Of a DNA stretch of 64,000 nt, positions 27,496 through 36,524 are shown in pieces. The number at the start of each line of letters is the position of its first letter. The stretch's first letter is position 1. The DNA comes from Paenibacillus physcomitrellae (GTDB lineage: Bacteria > Bacillota > Bacilli > Paenibacillales > Paenibacillaceae). The notes beneath the pieces are model-generated. The model saw only the letters and a list, made by a program, of their open reading frames with translations. It was not told the origin of the DNA and made no database searches. The position numbers and the translations under genes are program-made. Location of the stretch: the NCBI RefSeq assembly GCF_002240225.1, contig NZ_CP022584.1:1550001-1614000 (forward strand), written 5' to 3'.

Positions 27496-28629
27496 TTAAA
27501 TCAGCGATTCCCGCACCATTACTTTAACGCCTTTAGGGGCATGGACGGCAATGATCGATCCCTGATCGCTGTTGACCTTGACCCAGCCCAGACCGGAAAT
27601 AAACACATCCGAATGAGAGCCTTTGGCAATCCGGAACTCGTGTCTTGTCCAAACAGGCAATTTCTCGATATTGTCTTTGGTTGGCGGGGACAGCAGCTCT
27701 CCCGCATGGTCTGCAAACAGCTGATCCGCCCGTTCCAGCTTGGTCCGGTGAATCGGCACCCGTCCGCTCACAAAGCAGGTAAAGGAATGATGATGTCCTG
27801 TTCCCTGAATGAAATCAAACCGTGCAAACCCGCCAAAGAACAGCGTCTGTCCTTCATTAAGCTGGTAAACAGCCGGTTTAAGCGCCTTCTCCGGCAGCAG
27901 TACACCTAAATCTCGTGTGTCCACGATCTCTGTATAACGGGAAGGATACATAATCCCCGGCGTATCCACGATATACTTGCCGTCATCCAGCGGAATATTG
28001 ACCATATCCAGCGTTGTCCCCGGATAACGGGAGGTAGTCAGCTCCTGCTCCAGGTCGCTGTAATCGCGAATCAAACGGTTAATCAGCGTCGATTTGCCGA
28101 CATTAGTAGCTCCAACGACATAGACGTCACGATCCCCACGATATCTGCCGACAGCATCCAGCAGACGGTCAAACCCGTCGTTCTGCTTGGCGCTGCACAA
28201 AATGACGTCCTCCACTTTAAGACCCGCATCTTTAGCCTGCTTCTGCACCCAGTTACGGATTTTGTTCCAATTCGAAACCTTCGGCAGCAAGTCAATTTTA
28301 TTGACAGCCAGCAGAACGGGATTGTTGCCGATGAAACGCTGCAGCCCGCTGATGACACTGCCCTGGAAATCAAAAATATCCACGATATGAATCACCAGCG
28401 CATCTTTGGTGCCAATCTGGCCCAAGAGACGCAGGAATTCATCCTGATCGGGGGTTACAGATGAGGATTCATTGTAATTTTTAATCCGGAAACAGCGCTG
28501 ACAAATAACTGGATCGTTCTGCAGCGCCTTCTCCGGCACAAATCCCGGTTTGCTTGTATCTGTAGTCTGCAAGGAAATTCCGCAGCCGCTGCAGCGCGGC
28601 TGTGCGGAGGTTTCTTGAGCGGTTGTCAT
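27496..28629 (-). CDS. yqeH: YqeH, circularly permuted ribosome-biogenesis GTPase
   Basis: ATG 28629 is chosen because GAGGAAAAG lies upstream and it overlaps the yqeG stop (ATGA). The 377-residue protein begins with a zinc finger (CSGCG and CQRC). The GTPase motifs follow in permuted order: G4 NKID first (near 120), then G1 GATNVGKST (near 185) and G3 DTPG. YqeH is needed for 30S assembly and normal 16S rRNA levels in B. subtilis. Confidence 0.95.
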   Translation of the reverse strand: MTTAQETSAQPRCSGCGISLQTTDTSKPGFVPEKALQNDPVICQRCFRIKNYNESSSVTPDQDEFLRLLGQIGTKDALVIHIVDIFDFQGSVISGLQRFIGNNPVLLAVNKIDLLPKVSNWNKIRNWVQKQAKDAGLKVEDVILCSAKQNDGFDRLLDAVGRYRGDRDVYVVGATNVGKSTLINRLIRDYSDLEQELTTSRYPGTTLDMVNIPLDDGKYIVDTPGIMYPSRYTEIVDTRDLGVLLPEKALKPAVYQLNEGQTLFFGGFARFDFIQGTGHHHSFTCFVSGRVPIHRTKLERADQLFADHAGELLSPPTKDNIEKLPVWTRHEFRIAKGSHSDVFISGLGWVKVNSDQGSIIAVHAPKGVKVMVRESLI

Positions 28630-29153
28630 TTGTTCTTTTCCTCCTCGAGCCAAAGCCCGGCTTTATTCAGCCGTCCTTTGACAAAACGTTCAAGTCTGCG
28701 GTTAAACCTCGTTCCAATCCCTTCATCCCCTACCGAAATCGGCAGGACAAGCACAGTAAACAGCCCCAGACGGTTTCCGCCCAAAACATCGGTCATCAGC
28801 TGATCCCCGATGACGATCATCTCCTGAGGCTGCAAATTCATCATATTCATGGCTCGTCTGAACGGGGCATTGGAAGGCTTGCGCGCCTGATGCACAAATT
28901 CGATATTTAAAGGAGTCGCAAACTTGGACACCCTGTTCATGTTATTGTTGGATACGATCACCAATTGAAATCCGCATTTCTTTACATATTCAAACCACGC
29001 CACAAGCTTTGGATTAGATAAAGGATCCTTGGCTCCTACCAGCGTATTGTCCAAATCCGTAATGATTCCTCTGTACCCTTTGGTATACAGATCCTCCAGA
29101 TCGATGTCAAACACCGTATCGACCCGCAATTTGGGCATAAATTTCTCAAACAA
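28626..29153 (-). CDS. yqeG: YqeG family HAD phosphatase
   Basis: TTG 29153 is preferred: GAGGTGA lies just upstream, while the other in-frame TTG (29180) would leave no leader after the promoter. The 175-residue HAD IIIA protein has nucleophile motif ITDLDNTLVGA, the Ser/Thr-loop IVSNNN and GDQLMTDVLGGNRLG. The homologue from other phyla is a phosphatidylglycerophosphate phosphatase; activity here is inferred. It is the first gene of the yqeG-to-cvfB operon. Confidence 0.9.
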   Translation of the reverse strand: MFEKFMPKLRVDTVFDIDLEDLYTKGYRGIITDLDNTLVGAKDPLSNPKLVAWFEYVKKCGFQLVIVSNNNMNRVSKFATPLNIEFVHQARKPSNAPFRRAMNMMNLQPQEMIVIGDQLMTDVLGGNRLGLFTVLVLPISVGDEGIGTRFNRRLERFVKGRLNKAGLWLEEEKNK

Positions 29154-29180
29154 TCTCGTCACCTCGGTTTCATAGGACAA

Positions 29181-29208
29181 ACTATACCATAATCTTCAAT
29201 TATAGCAA
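29181..29208 (-). promoter_or_regulatory. Sigma-A promoter of the yqeG operon
   Basis: TTGCTA and TATAGT are 16 nt apart on the minus strand, ending about 27 nt before the proposed TTG start of yqeG. Confidence 0.5.
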
Positions 29209-29410
29209 ATAGATACGCCATGGCAGGCTTTGCCGCACACACCTGAAATTAAACACCTTAAACGAAACGTTAACTGGCTCTGGCAGGGAACAAACTGTCC
29301 AGGTCATAACGGGAAGCAGAAACGGGAGCTGCCTCCTTCCGCAGCAGCGGCTGAAAGCAGCACCCGTTATCATGTCAACCTGATTTCAGTTCTTCCAAAC
29401 CGCAAATGTC

Positions 29411-29470
29411 CGTTTATTAAAATAAGGTATATTAAGATTCGGTTTATTAAGATTAATTTTATTAAAATTA
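29411..29470. repeat. Four imperfect 15-nt tandem repeats, AT-rich
   Basis: Consecutive 15-mers share the core TTATTAA(G/A)AT: CGTTTATTAAAATAA, GGTATATTAAGATTC, GGTTTATTAAGATTA and ATTTTATTAAAATTA. They abut and slightly overlap the stop of the transglutaminase gene at 29468. The rest of 29209-29410 shows no gene. Confidence 0.8.
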
Positions 29471-31753
29471 TCCGGTTTGCTTCCGTTTCTGTTCAAGCAA
29501 GAAAACCTTTAATTGCCTGGACAGCCGGATCGTTGTTCTCCAATCTTCTTCACCAACTGTTTCAGCGCTGTATTTAGCCTGCTCGAACTGTCTAAGCAGA
29601 GGTTCCAAAAGTTCTGCAACCTCCGGATGCTCGCGCTCCCAGCGCATTACAGTTTCCCTTATTGTTTCATGCTCAGCCCTCTTGTATCCCTGACGTTTCA
29701 TAATAGCCAGCCATCGCCGGGATTCCGCAACCACTTTGTCCGCACTCGACAGATGTTGACCGTGTTTCAACCGGAGCATCATGAAATAAAGGGCTGTACG
29801 GTTTCTCCATGTGGCAAACGCAGCCCACAGCACGAGTGCTGCGGCCAAGATCCAGCTGATAACGGAAGCCGATATAGAGCTGTCTGAAACATCAGCCTGA
29901 GCCGGCTGGTCGGGCTGGGACGCCTCTTCCTCTTCTTCAGGCTGCTGTTCATCGACAGGTTCATCCTCCTGCTCCTGAACGGGCGCCGTATCCGGCAGCG
30001 AAAACCCGGGAGTCGCCTCAACAGGAACCCATCCGTAAGTTTCTCCTAAGTATACCTCCGCCCAGGAATGCGCATCGGCGTTGGTTACCATATAAGTCTC
30101 AAGTTGATTATCCGGATCACCAGCTTTCTCAGCCAAATCCGAAGCCGTTCCCAGCTGTCCGGGGGCATAACCCTTGACCCAGCGGGCCGGAATATCCAAG
30201 GAACGCGCCATCATGACAAGGGCAGTCGAGAAATAATCGCAGTACCCTTCCTTAATTTCAAACAGAAAGCTGTCCACGAAATCATGGGTCGTTTTCTTGC
30301 TGAGATCAGGCGTATTGGTATATCTGAAATTAGTCCTTAAATAATCTCTTAGCAGCATAATTTTGCCGTAAGGCGTATCTGTCGAAGCTGTTACCTGCTC
30401 TGCCAGATCCTTTACCCGGTCAGGAAAAGCGGAGGGCAGCTGCAAATAAGCCTGCTTATCATCACTTTCCGTACCGTACAGCTGATCAAAAGTCTCCTTT
30501 TGCAGCTCGTCTTCCGAGTATTCGGGTACCTCCGAAACTACCGTGTACTGCCGAGGATAATTACCATTGCCTCTGGAGCCGCTGGTGAAGCCGCCCCAGT
30601 ACATGGTCGCTCTTTTGCCGCTCCAGATCAGCTTGGGTCTTGCATCAGCTTCCTCCGGTTCTGTCGGAATGTCCACTTGCGTAATGGAATAAGCCCCAAA
30701 GAGCACCGGATACTTCTCCTGATTCAGCATCGTAATCCGCTGGGTGATCTGGTGTTTAGCAGCCGTACCGCCCTGCGGATTCACCACACCTTCTCCGGAT
30801 TCGGCTGATCTCGGTCCCGTGTTCTCCCGGGCATCGTCAATCCAGCCTGTACCGGTATAATATTCCCGGGTTTCCCCTCGCCAATAAGCTCTGGAATCCG
30901 ACACCACGTTCATGACCGGACTGCTGTCGAACTGAAATCCGCCGCCCAGCTTGCTGTCGTCCCGGCTGTATCCGGAAGTAGTCCCCGAAGTTCCGCTTCC
31001 GGATTTACCGGAGGCTTCGCCGTTTGAAGCACCTCCAGCACTCGTGGTATTCCCGCCGTTCCAATATTTCTGCATAAGCGTATAAGGATCTTCAAGCACC
31101 GGGCTGATGGTAGGCATACTCACTCCAATCCACAGCACGGCAGCGAATATGAAAGCGATATTGGCAACAATCCGCAGCGGTCTTCTGCGCAGCGCCTTCC
31201 AGCCCCGGGGATGGTTCAGTTCCATCCGCCGGAAATGATTGCTGACCAGCCAGCCCATGCCGGCAAATACGACCCAAGCGGTTTCGGTCCATAAGGAATA
31301 AGGAGTGAAAGAATCAAAAATGGTAAAAGCAATAATATTTAGTCCAAGAAAAATAAGAATCCGGCTGCGCCGTTCTATAACGCGGACAGCGAGCTCAAAT
31401 AAAGCCCAAGCCGCAACCGTAAACCAGATATAAGGCGCCAATTGTTCCACGGCCGCCCGTATTTTCATAGAAATAGGAAGATAAGCATATTGGTCCGAGA
31501 AAATGTGATAAATGCCTAACAATCTAATATGAAGGACAGCCATAGCAGCAAGCTTTACCAGCCACCTGAATACTGAACCGATCGGTAGAAACTCAGCGGC
31601 AGCGGTCACGATCAGCGTATACAAAACGAGGTTCGACGTTTTATCCAGCCAAACAGGCTCCGTAAACCTGTACCATTGATAAGCTAAAATGAACAGCCAA
31701 ACCACCGAAGCCAGATAATACCATGACCTTGACCCGCTTCGAAGCTTATTCAT
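29468..31753 (-). CDS. Transglutaminase-like membrane protein (TgpA/YebA type)
   Basis: A 761-residue protein with about six N-terminal membrane segments (1-200). A Gly/Ser linker and an extracytoplasmic part follow, then the transglutaminase core: Cys in EGYCDYFSTALVMMAR (near 490), His in DAHSWAEVY (near 545) and Asp/Glu in VPVEATPGF. A further membrane segment is near 615-635, with a C-terminal DUF4129-like tail. The ATG overlaps the DUF58 stop (ATGA). MoxR-DUF58-transglutaminase operons are widespread; the B. subtilis set is yeaC-yeaD-yebA. The substrate is unknown. Confidence 0.9.
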   Translation of the reverse strand: MNKLRSGSRSWYYLASVVWLFILAYQWYRFTEPVWLDKTSNLVLYTLIVTAAAEFLPIGSVFRWLVKLAAMAVLHIRLLGIYHIFSDQYAYLPISMKIRAAVEQLAPYIWFTVAAWALFELAVRVIERRSRILIFLGLNIIAFTIFDSFTPYSLWTETAWVVFAGMGWLVSNHFRRMELNHPRGWKALRRRPLRIVANIAFIFAAVLWIGVSMPTISPVLEDPYTLMQKYWNGGNTTSAGGASNGEASGKSGSGTSGTTSGYSRDDSKLGGGFQFDSSPVMNVVSDSRAYWRGETREYYTGTGWIDDARENTGPRSAESGEGVVNPQGGTAAKHQITQRITMLNQEKYPVLFGAYSITQVDIPTEPEEADARPKLIWSGKRATMYWGGFTSGSRGNGNYPRQYTVVSEVPEYSEDELQKETFDQLYGTESDDKQAYLQLPSAFPDRVKDLAEQVTASTDTPYGKIMLLRDYLRTNFRYTNTPDLSKKTTHDFVDSFLFEIKEGYCDYFSTALVMMARSLDIPARWVKGYAPGQLGTASDLAEKAGDPDNQLETYMVTNADAHSWAEVYLGETYGWVPVEATPGFSLPDTAPVQEQEDEPVDEQQPEEEEEASQPDQPAQADVSDSSISASVISWILAAALVLWAAFATWRNRTALYFMMLRLKHGQHLSSADKVVAESRRWLAIMKRQGYKRAEHETIRETVMRWEREHPEVAELLEPLLRQFEQAKYSAETVGEEDWRTTIRLSRQLKVFLLEQKRKQTG

Positions 31754-33003
31754 ACTCGCCCACCCCCTACCGCAGCGGGAAGCTCCTCAATCGCATTTAG
31801 ATACGTACCTTGAATTCCGGCCGGCGACCACAAATTCTTCTGGGGTGCGGTTAATCCCATGCCCTTATTAGCCTGGCTGCCGATTTGAATATGGTAAAGG
31901 GACATCTGACGCTGGCGGGCAAATTGGAACAGTCTTGAAGAGCCCTCCAGAGATTGCGGGCTAATATAGACCAGCAGCATGCCGCTGCGGAACAGATGAC
32001 CCTGGGACTCCATAAACTCATAGCCATAAGAATAACCTTTGCCGTCAGGAAGCAGATCAACCAGATGGTGCAGCATTTGCTGCTGCTGACCCAGCTCAGG
32101 CGGGAAAATGTTCGGAAACGCGTTCAGTGTACATAAACCCATCCGAATCCGGTTCCGTCCGCCATAATCCAGCAGCGAAGCCGTTGTGGAAACAGCCAGC
32201 TCAAATTGATCGGGATGCGGATAGCTCTCCCCGTTGCCATCAAGAATCAGCATCGTATTCGGCATAGATTCGTGCTCAAATTCCTTGGACTTCAGCTCTC
32301 CGGTTCTAGCCGTGGCGTTCCAGTGAATCCGCGTCATACGATCCCCGGGGACATAGTCGCGCACCCCGCCGATTTGCGTTGTTTCATGACGGGATTGGGC
32401 CTGCTGCGTCTGAGGCCCGGCAAAACGAAGCCCGCGTTCAAACAGCTGCCACCTAGGAACAAAGACAGTTCTGGGAAGAACCTGAAAGTTCCCCGGAACG
32501 CTCATCATACGTTTATGCTCCACAAGGCCGAATATATCCTCGTAGACCAGCTCCGTATCCGTAAAAGAATAGCTGCCCCGTTCAAGCGGGGGCGTCTGGT
32601 AGACCAGTTCGCCGCCGGAGCGAACCTTCGGAACGACGCTTTCCTCAAAGGACCACGATTCCCCGCTGTGACGCTTCAGCACTTCACGCACAATCACGTA
32701 CGGAACCGGCAGAAACCGTGGAGGTTCCATACGAAACTTGATACGCACCTGGTCCCCGGCTTGCAGCTGCCGCTGGTCCTCGTTCGTAGACAAAGCTCTT
32801 GATCCGCGTGTCTTCAGTTTGGTTCCAAGCAGATTCAGAAACCAATATACGGCCAGCAGGGAGACCATCACAAACAGCATGATGGACGTTTTGCCGCCCT
32901 GAAACAGAACATACAATAAACATATTGCCCAAACGAAGCCAAACAGCTTGATGCCGGAAAGTCTGCGGCTTCTCTTCAGGCTTCTTAATTTGATTCGGGA
33001 CAT
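31750..33003 (-). CDS. DUF58-domain membrane protein (YeaD-like)
   Basis: A 417-residue protein with two N-terminal membrane segments (about 18-55), a beta-rich middle and the DUF58 motif GVRDYVPGDRMTRIHWNATARTGEL (shown in part; around 225-245), a von Willebrand A-like region. It starts 5 nt after the MoxR stop and overlaps the transglutaminase start. DUF58 proteins are thought to work with MoxR ATPases in assembly or quality control of envelope or metalloprotein complexes. Confidence 0.9.
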   Translation of the reverse strand: MSRIKLRSLKRSRRLSGIKLFGFVWAICLLYVLFQGGKTSIMLFVMVSLLAVYWFLNLLGTKLKTRGSRALSTNEDQRQLQAGDQVRIKFRMEPPRFLPVPYVIVREVLKRHSGESWSFEESVVPKVRSGGELVYQTPPLERGSYSFTDTELVYEDIFGLVEHKRMMSVPGNFQVLPRTVFVPRWQLFERGLRFAGPQTQQAQSRHETTQIGGVRDYVPGDRMTRIHWNATARTGELKSKEFEHESMPNTMLILDGNGESYPHPDQFELAVSTTASLLDYGGRNRIRMGLCTLNAFPNIFPPELGQQQQMLHHLVDLLPDGKGYSYGYEFMESQGHLFRSGMLLVYISPQSLEGSSRLFQFARQRQMSLYHIQIGSQANKGMGLTAPQKNLWSPAGIQGTYLNAIEELPAAVGGGRV

Positions 33004-33008
33004 AAATC

Positions 33009-33965
33009 TTATCTCCCTACCGATACAGGCACCTGTATCTGCTCGAGAATGGAACGAAGCACAACTCCGGCATGGTGAGCGCCCTGTCTGGATTCCGGAC
33101 GGAGCATCATGCGATGGCTTAACACATAAGGCGCGAGCATCTTAATATCGTCCGGCAGTACAAAATCCCGGCCATCCAGGAAGGCATAAGCTTTGACGGC
33201 TGCCATAAACGCTAGGGAAGCCCGCGGACTTGCTCCAAGCAAAACGGCGCTGTGCTGACGCGTAGCGCGGACAACGTCCAGCAGATATTCGGTAACCGCT
33301 TCGCTGATATGCACTTCACGGACCTCCTGCTGAAGCTGGGCGACACGGTACATGTCGGTGACCGGAACAAGAGCATCTACCGGCTGGACGACTTGCTGAG
33401 CCAGCACCATCTTTTTCTCCGTTTCGGCATCCGGATATCCCATGGTGATTTTGAGCATGAAGCGGTCCAGCTGGGCTTCAGGCAGCAGGTACGTGCCTTC
33501 GAAATCAATCGGATTCTGAGTCGCACAAAGCATAAAAGGGTGCGGCAGCGAGTAGGTTACGCCATCGACCGTAACGCTGCGTTCTTCCATAACCTCAAGC
33601 AACGCGGATTGGGTTTTGGTGGTTGCACGGTTAATTTCATCAGCAAGCAGAAGGTTGGTCATTACGGGGCCCGGACGGAATACGAATTTCTGCTCATGAG
33701 GATGATAAATGGAAACGCCTGTTATATCGCTCGGCAAAATGTCCGGATTACACTGGACACGCCGGTATTCTCCATTCATGGATTTCGCTAACGCTTTGAT
33801 TAATTGGGTTTTCCCCGTTCCCGGCACATCTTCTATCAGTACATGTCCGCCGGCCAGCAGGGCAGTCAACAGCAGCCTGATTTCAAAGGATTTCCCCAGG
33901 ATGCAGGATTCCAAATTCGTTCTAACAGCGGAAACAACAGCTAATGATTCGGGGTTTAAGGGCAT
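33009..33965 (-). CDS. MoxR-family AAA+ ATPase
   Basis: A 318-residue AAA_3 ATPase: Walker A EDVPGTGKTQ (near 41-50), Walker B LLADEINRATTKTQ (near 110), sensor 1 CATQNPIDFEGTY, and an arginine-bearing lid region. TAGGAGG precedes the ATG. It is the first gene of the MoxR-DUF58-transglutaminase operon, probably acting as a chaperone-like ATPase for its neighbours. Confidence 0.93.
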   Translation of the reverse strand: MPLNPESLAVVSAVRTNLESCILGKSFEIRLLLTALLAGGHVLIEDVPGTGKTQLIKALAKSMNGEYRRVQCNPDILPSDITGVSIYHPHEQKFVFRPGPVMTNLLLADEINRATTKTQSALLEVMEERSVTVDGVTYSLPHPFMLCATQNPIDFEGTYLLPEAQLDRFMLKITMGYPDAETEKKMVLAQQVVQPVDALVPVTDMYRVAQLQQEVREVHISEAVTEYLLDVVRATRQHSAVLLGASPRASLAFMAAVKAYAFLDGRDFVLPDDIKMLAPYVLSHRMMLRPESRQGAHHAGVVLRSILEQIQVPVSVGR

Positions 33966-34129
33966 ATCCTTTAGCCTCCTAGAGTATAGTCAAATTGTTA
34001 AATTATGAGTTAGTTTCATTCAACTGGGATTTTCCTATAAAAATAGGGCTCTATGATTATTGTACATGATAATACTCAATTAAGTACATGCCAACCCAGG
34101 TTTTCCTTATTATTCAATAATAAATAAAA

Positions 34130-34169
34130 CAAAAAAAGACAGGTAAGGGAGCATTCTCCCTTCCTGCCA
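34130..34169 (-). terminator. Terminator of the spoVA operon
   Basis: CAGGAAGGGAG, loop AATG, then CTCCCTTACCTG is followed by TC and seven T on the minus strand, right after spoVAE. The rest of 33966-34202 shows no gene. Confidence 0.85.
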
Positions 34170-34202
34170 TTCTTCTTCCTAAACCTTGAGTCTTCCCGCC
34201 GA

Positions 34203-34553
34203 TCAGCCTTTCGGACGAACCACAAGCGCCGCCAAAAACGAGAAGATGATCGCCGAAGAAATCCCGGCGCTTGTCACATCAAAGATTCCGGTGATCACGC
34301 CGATCCAGCCATCCCGGTGCAGCTCGGTAATCGCCCCGTGAACAAGGGAGTTGCCAAAGCTGGTAATCGGCACCGAAGCTCCTGCACCGGCAAATTTCAC
34401 CAGCGGCTCATATAGGCCCAAACCGTCCAAAACCGCCCCGATGACCACAAGCGTACTCATCGTATGGGCAGGGGTCAGCTTGGCCACGTCAAACATCAGC
34501 TGTCCGACTACACAAAATGCGCCTCCAATAAGAAAAGCCCACAAAAAGATCAT
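34203..34553 (-). CDS. spoVAE: Stage V sporulation protein AE (SpoVAEb)
   Basis: A 116-residue membrane protein with about four hydrophobic segments and the SpoVAC/AE family motif GAGASVPITSFGNSLVHG. GGAGGG lies upstream; it starts 5 nt after spoVAD ends. SpoVA proteins form the inner spore membrane channel that moves dipicolinic acid in during sporulation and out at germination. No spoVAA, AB, AEa or AF is present nearby, a reduced arrangement common outside Bacillus. Confidence 0.95.
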   Translation of the reverse strand: MIFLWAFLIGGAFCVVGQLMFDVAKLTPAHTMSTLVVIGAVLDGLGLYEPLVKFAGAGASVPITSFGNSLVHGAITELHRDGWIGVITGIFDVTSAGISSAIIFSFLAALVVRPKG

Positions 34554-34557
34554 TGGT

Positions 34558-35574
34558 TTACATTCCCTCCTTCTCTATCGCAACAGCGTGAGCAATGCAG
34601 GGGATCGATTCTCCCTGCTGGTAAGACAGCGGCGACAGAAGCGCGCCTGTCGCTACGACAAGAACCCGCTTGAGATTGCCGGAAGTTATCCTTTTCAGAA
34701 TATGACCATAAGTAACGGAAGCCGAACAACCGCAGCCGCTGCCCCCGGCGATCACCTGCGGCTGCTTCTCCCGGTCAAAAATCATCAGCCCGCAGTCCTC
34801 AAAGTTCGTCTGCTCCATCGGAACCCCGTCACGCTGCAATATATCCTTGACGATCGGCAGCCCAACAGAGGCCAGGTCCCCCGTCACGATCAAGTCGTAA
34901 TCGGCAGGTGTTCTGCCCGTATCGCGGAAGTGCGAAACGATCGTGTCGGCAGCGGCCGGAGCCATGGCAGCCCCCATATTAAACGGGTCCGTGATACCCA
35001 GATCCTGAATTCTGCCGACCGTGGCATGGGTGACACGCGGGCCGCTTCCTTTCGCCGCCACTACCGCGCACCCTGAGCCCGTTACCGTATACTGGGCCGT
35101 TGGAGGCTTCTGGGAACCATATTCGGTCGGGTAGCGGAACTGCTTCTCGGCTGTACAGTTGTGACTCGCCGTTCCCGCCAGCACATACCCGGCGTTGCCG
35201 CTGTCAACCATCATCGAAGCGACCGCCAAACTTTCCATGGAGGTGGAGCAGGCGCCGAAGACGCCCAGATATGGAGCCCCGAAGGTACGTGCCGCAAAGG
35301 AGGCGCTGATAATCTGGTTCATCAGGTCTCCGCCGACGAAGTATTGCAGCTGGTCTTTGGTAATGCCCGCATGCATCAGCGCGGTAGTGCCGGCATGCTC
35401 CAGCAGCTTGCGCTCGGCTTTTTCCCAAGTGGGTTCGCCGATCTCCAGGTTGTCAAACACGTAATCAAAATCCGCGGCAAGCGGTCCTTGTCCTTCCTCC
35501 GGCCCCACAACGGCGGCCGCTCCGATAATGACCGGCTTTGTCTTGAATTCCCAGGTTTGTCCGCCGAGCAGCAT
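34558..35574 (-). CDS. spoVAD: Stage V sporulation protein AD (SpoVAD)
   Basis: A 338-residue thiolase-fold protein with YLGVFGACSTSMESLAVASM around residue 105-120 and SGCGCSASVTYGHIL near 290. SpoVAD binds dipicolinic acid in a pocket equivalent to a thiolase active site. The ATG overlaps the spoVAC stop by one base (TGATG), so the two should be translated together. Confidence 0.97.
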   Translation of the reverse strand: MLLGGQTWEFKTKPVIIGAAAVVGPEEGQGPLAADFDYVFDNLEIGEPTWEKAERKLLEHAGTTALMHAGITKDQLQYFVGGDLMNQIISASFAARTFGAPYLGVFGACSTSMESLAVASMMVDSGNAGYVLAGTASHNCTAEKQFRYPTEYGSQKPPTAQYTVTGSGCAVVAAKGSGPRVTHATVGRIQDLGITDPFNMGAAMAPAAADTIVSHFRDTGRTPADYDLIVTGDLASVGLPIVKDILQRDGVPMEQTNFEDCGLMIFDREKQPQVIAGGSGCGCSASVTYGHILKRITSGNLKRVLVVATGALLSPLSYQQGESIPCIAHAVAIEKEGM

Positions 35575-36077
35575 CAGGAATGCCCCCCTTGAATGCCGAA
35601 TATCGCGTAAATAACCCCGATAATGAAGGCGGCTACCACGCCGAAGACAATGACAGATCCCGCCAGCTTAAACATGTTGGCGCCAACACCAAGCACAATC
35701 CCTTCACTGCGGCTCTCCAGAGCCGATGAACACATGGAGTTGGCAAAACCGGTAACCGGCACGGCTGACCCCGCTCCCGCCCACTGTGCAATTTTGTCAT
35801 AAATGCCAAGGCAGGTGAGAATAATGGAGATAATAATCAGCACGGCTACTGTCGGGTTCGCAGCCTCCCGCTCCGTCATGTCAAAAACCGCTTTGAAAAA
35901 TTCCTGGATCGCTTGTCCGATGATACAAATTAAACCTCCGACCAAAAAAGCCCGAATACAGTTCTTAAATACACTGCGGGACGGTTCGTGTTTCTTGGCG
36001 ATCTGCTTGTAATCTTCAGCGTTCAGCGATATGGAATTCAGCTTAACTTTTGTCCCCGGTTTTGTTTTAGTGGCCAT
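35574..36077 (-). CDS. spoVAC: Stage V sporulation protein AC (SpoVAC)
   Basis: A 167-residue protein with a hydrophilic N-terminus (about 1-40) and four membrane segments, including FLVGGLICIIGQAIQEFF, plus the family motif GAGSAVPVTGFANSMCS. SpoVAC is a mechanosensitive-type channel subunit of the dipicolinate transporter. AAGGAGG precedes the ATG. Upstream, TCATA and AATAATA spaced by 18 nt weakly resemble a sigma-G promoter. Confidence 0.95.
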   Translation of the reverse strand: MATKTKPGTKVKLNSISLNAEDYKQIAKKHEPSRSVFKNCIRAFLVGGLICIIGQAIQEFFKAVFDMTEREAANPTVAVLIIISIILTCLGIYDKIAQWAGAGSAVPVTGFANSMCSSALESRSEGIVLGVGANMFKLAGSVIVFGVVAAFIIGVIYAIFGIQGGHS

Positions 36078-36149
36078 GACTGACGCCTCCTTCTTAAGAA
36101 AAATCTGTTGTTTAGCCGTTATTATTTGTTATTTGTCCCACACTTATGA

Positions 36150-36183
36150 TTGGATAATTATGTTTGGATAATTATGTTGGATA
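36150..36183. repeat. Tandem 14-nt direct repeat upstream of spoVAC
   Basis: TTGGATAATTATG occurs at 36150-36162 and again at 36164-36176, followed by a partial third TTGGATA. It lies between the microprotein terminator and the spoVAC leader. Confidence 0.75.
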
Positions 36184-36243
36184 AAAATAAAAACGGCGCC
36201 TTCCCACCCAAGCGTTCTCCGCTCAGGTCTAAGTGCACCGTTC
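36180..36243 (-). terminator. Terminator of the 26-codon gene
   Basis: On the minus strand AACGGTGC pairs with GGCGCCGTT around an inner hairpin (ACCTGAGCG, loop GAGAA, CGCTTGGGT). TTTTTATTTTT follows. Confidence 0.7.
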
Positions 36244-36292
36244 CTACATTTTTTAGCCGAATCCCCGGATCCCTTTGATTTCTTGATTCCCC

Positions 36293-36373
36293 TTACACCA
36301 GCTGAAGAACAATCACCAATAAAATGAACAATAGACAAATCAGCAGCCACTCTTTCTGTCTCTCATCCAGCAT
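36293..36373 (-). CDS. 26-residue predicted membrane microprotein
   Basis: ATG 36373 has an ideal GGAGG 7 nt upstream, and the frame encodes 26 residues: a charged head MLDERQKEWL and one strongly hydrophobic helix (about 10-26) ending VLQLV. A terminator follows about 50 nt downstream, so it looks like a stand-alone gene in front of spoVAC. Its layout resembles short sporulation membrane peptides, but I do not recognise the family. Confidence 0.6.
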   Translation of the reverse strand: MLDERQKEWLLICLLFILLVIVLQLV

Positions 36374-36524
36374 CCCAAGCCCTCCGCCTTCGGTATTCAG
36401 CCCTTCGCCATTTTATGCGGGAGAGACTGTTCGAGGTGCCTGTCTGAGCGCCTTTTTCCAAAATGGACATCCCGCCCGTATTGGTTCATACTAATAACAT
36501 ATTGAAAGGAGCGAATAGGCACAT

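Noticed and set aside
29230..29577. 115-codon plus-strand frame with IKIRF-like pentapeptide repeats
   Set aside because: The repeats come from the 15-nt tandem DNA repeats, and the frame runs antisense into the transglutaminase gene without RBS.
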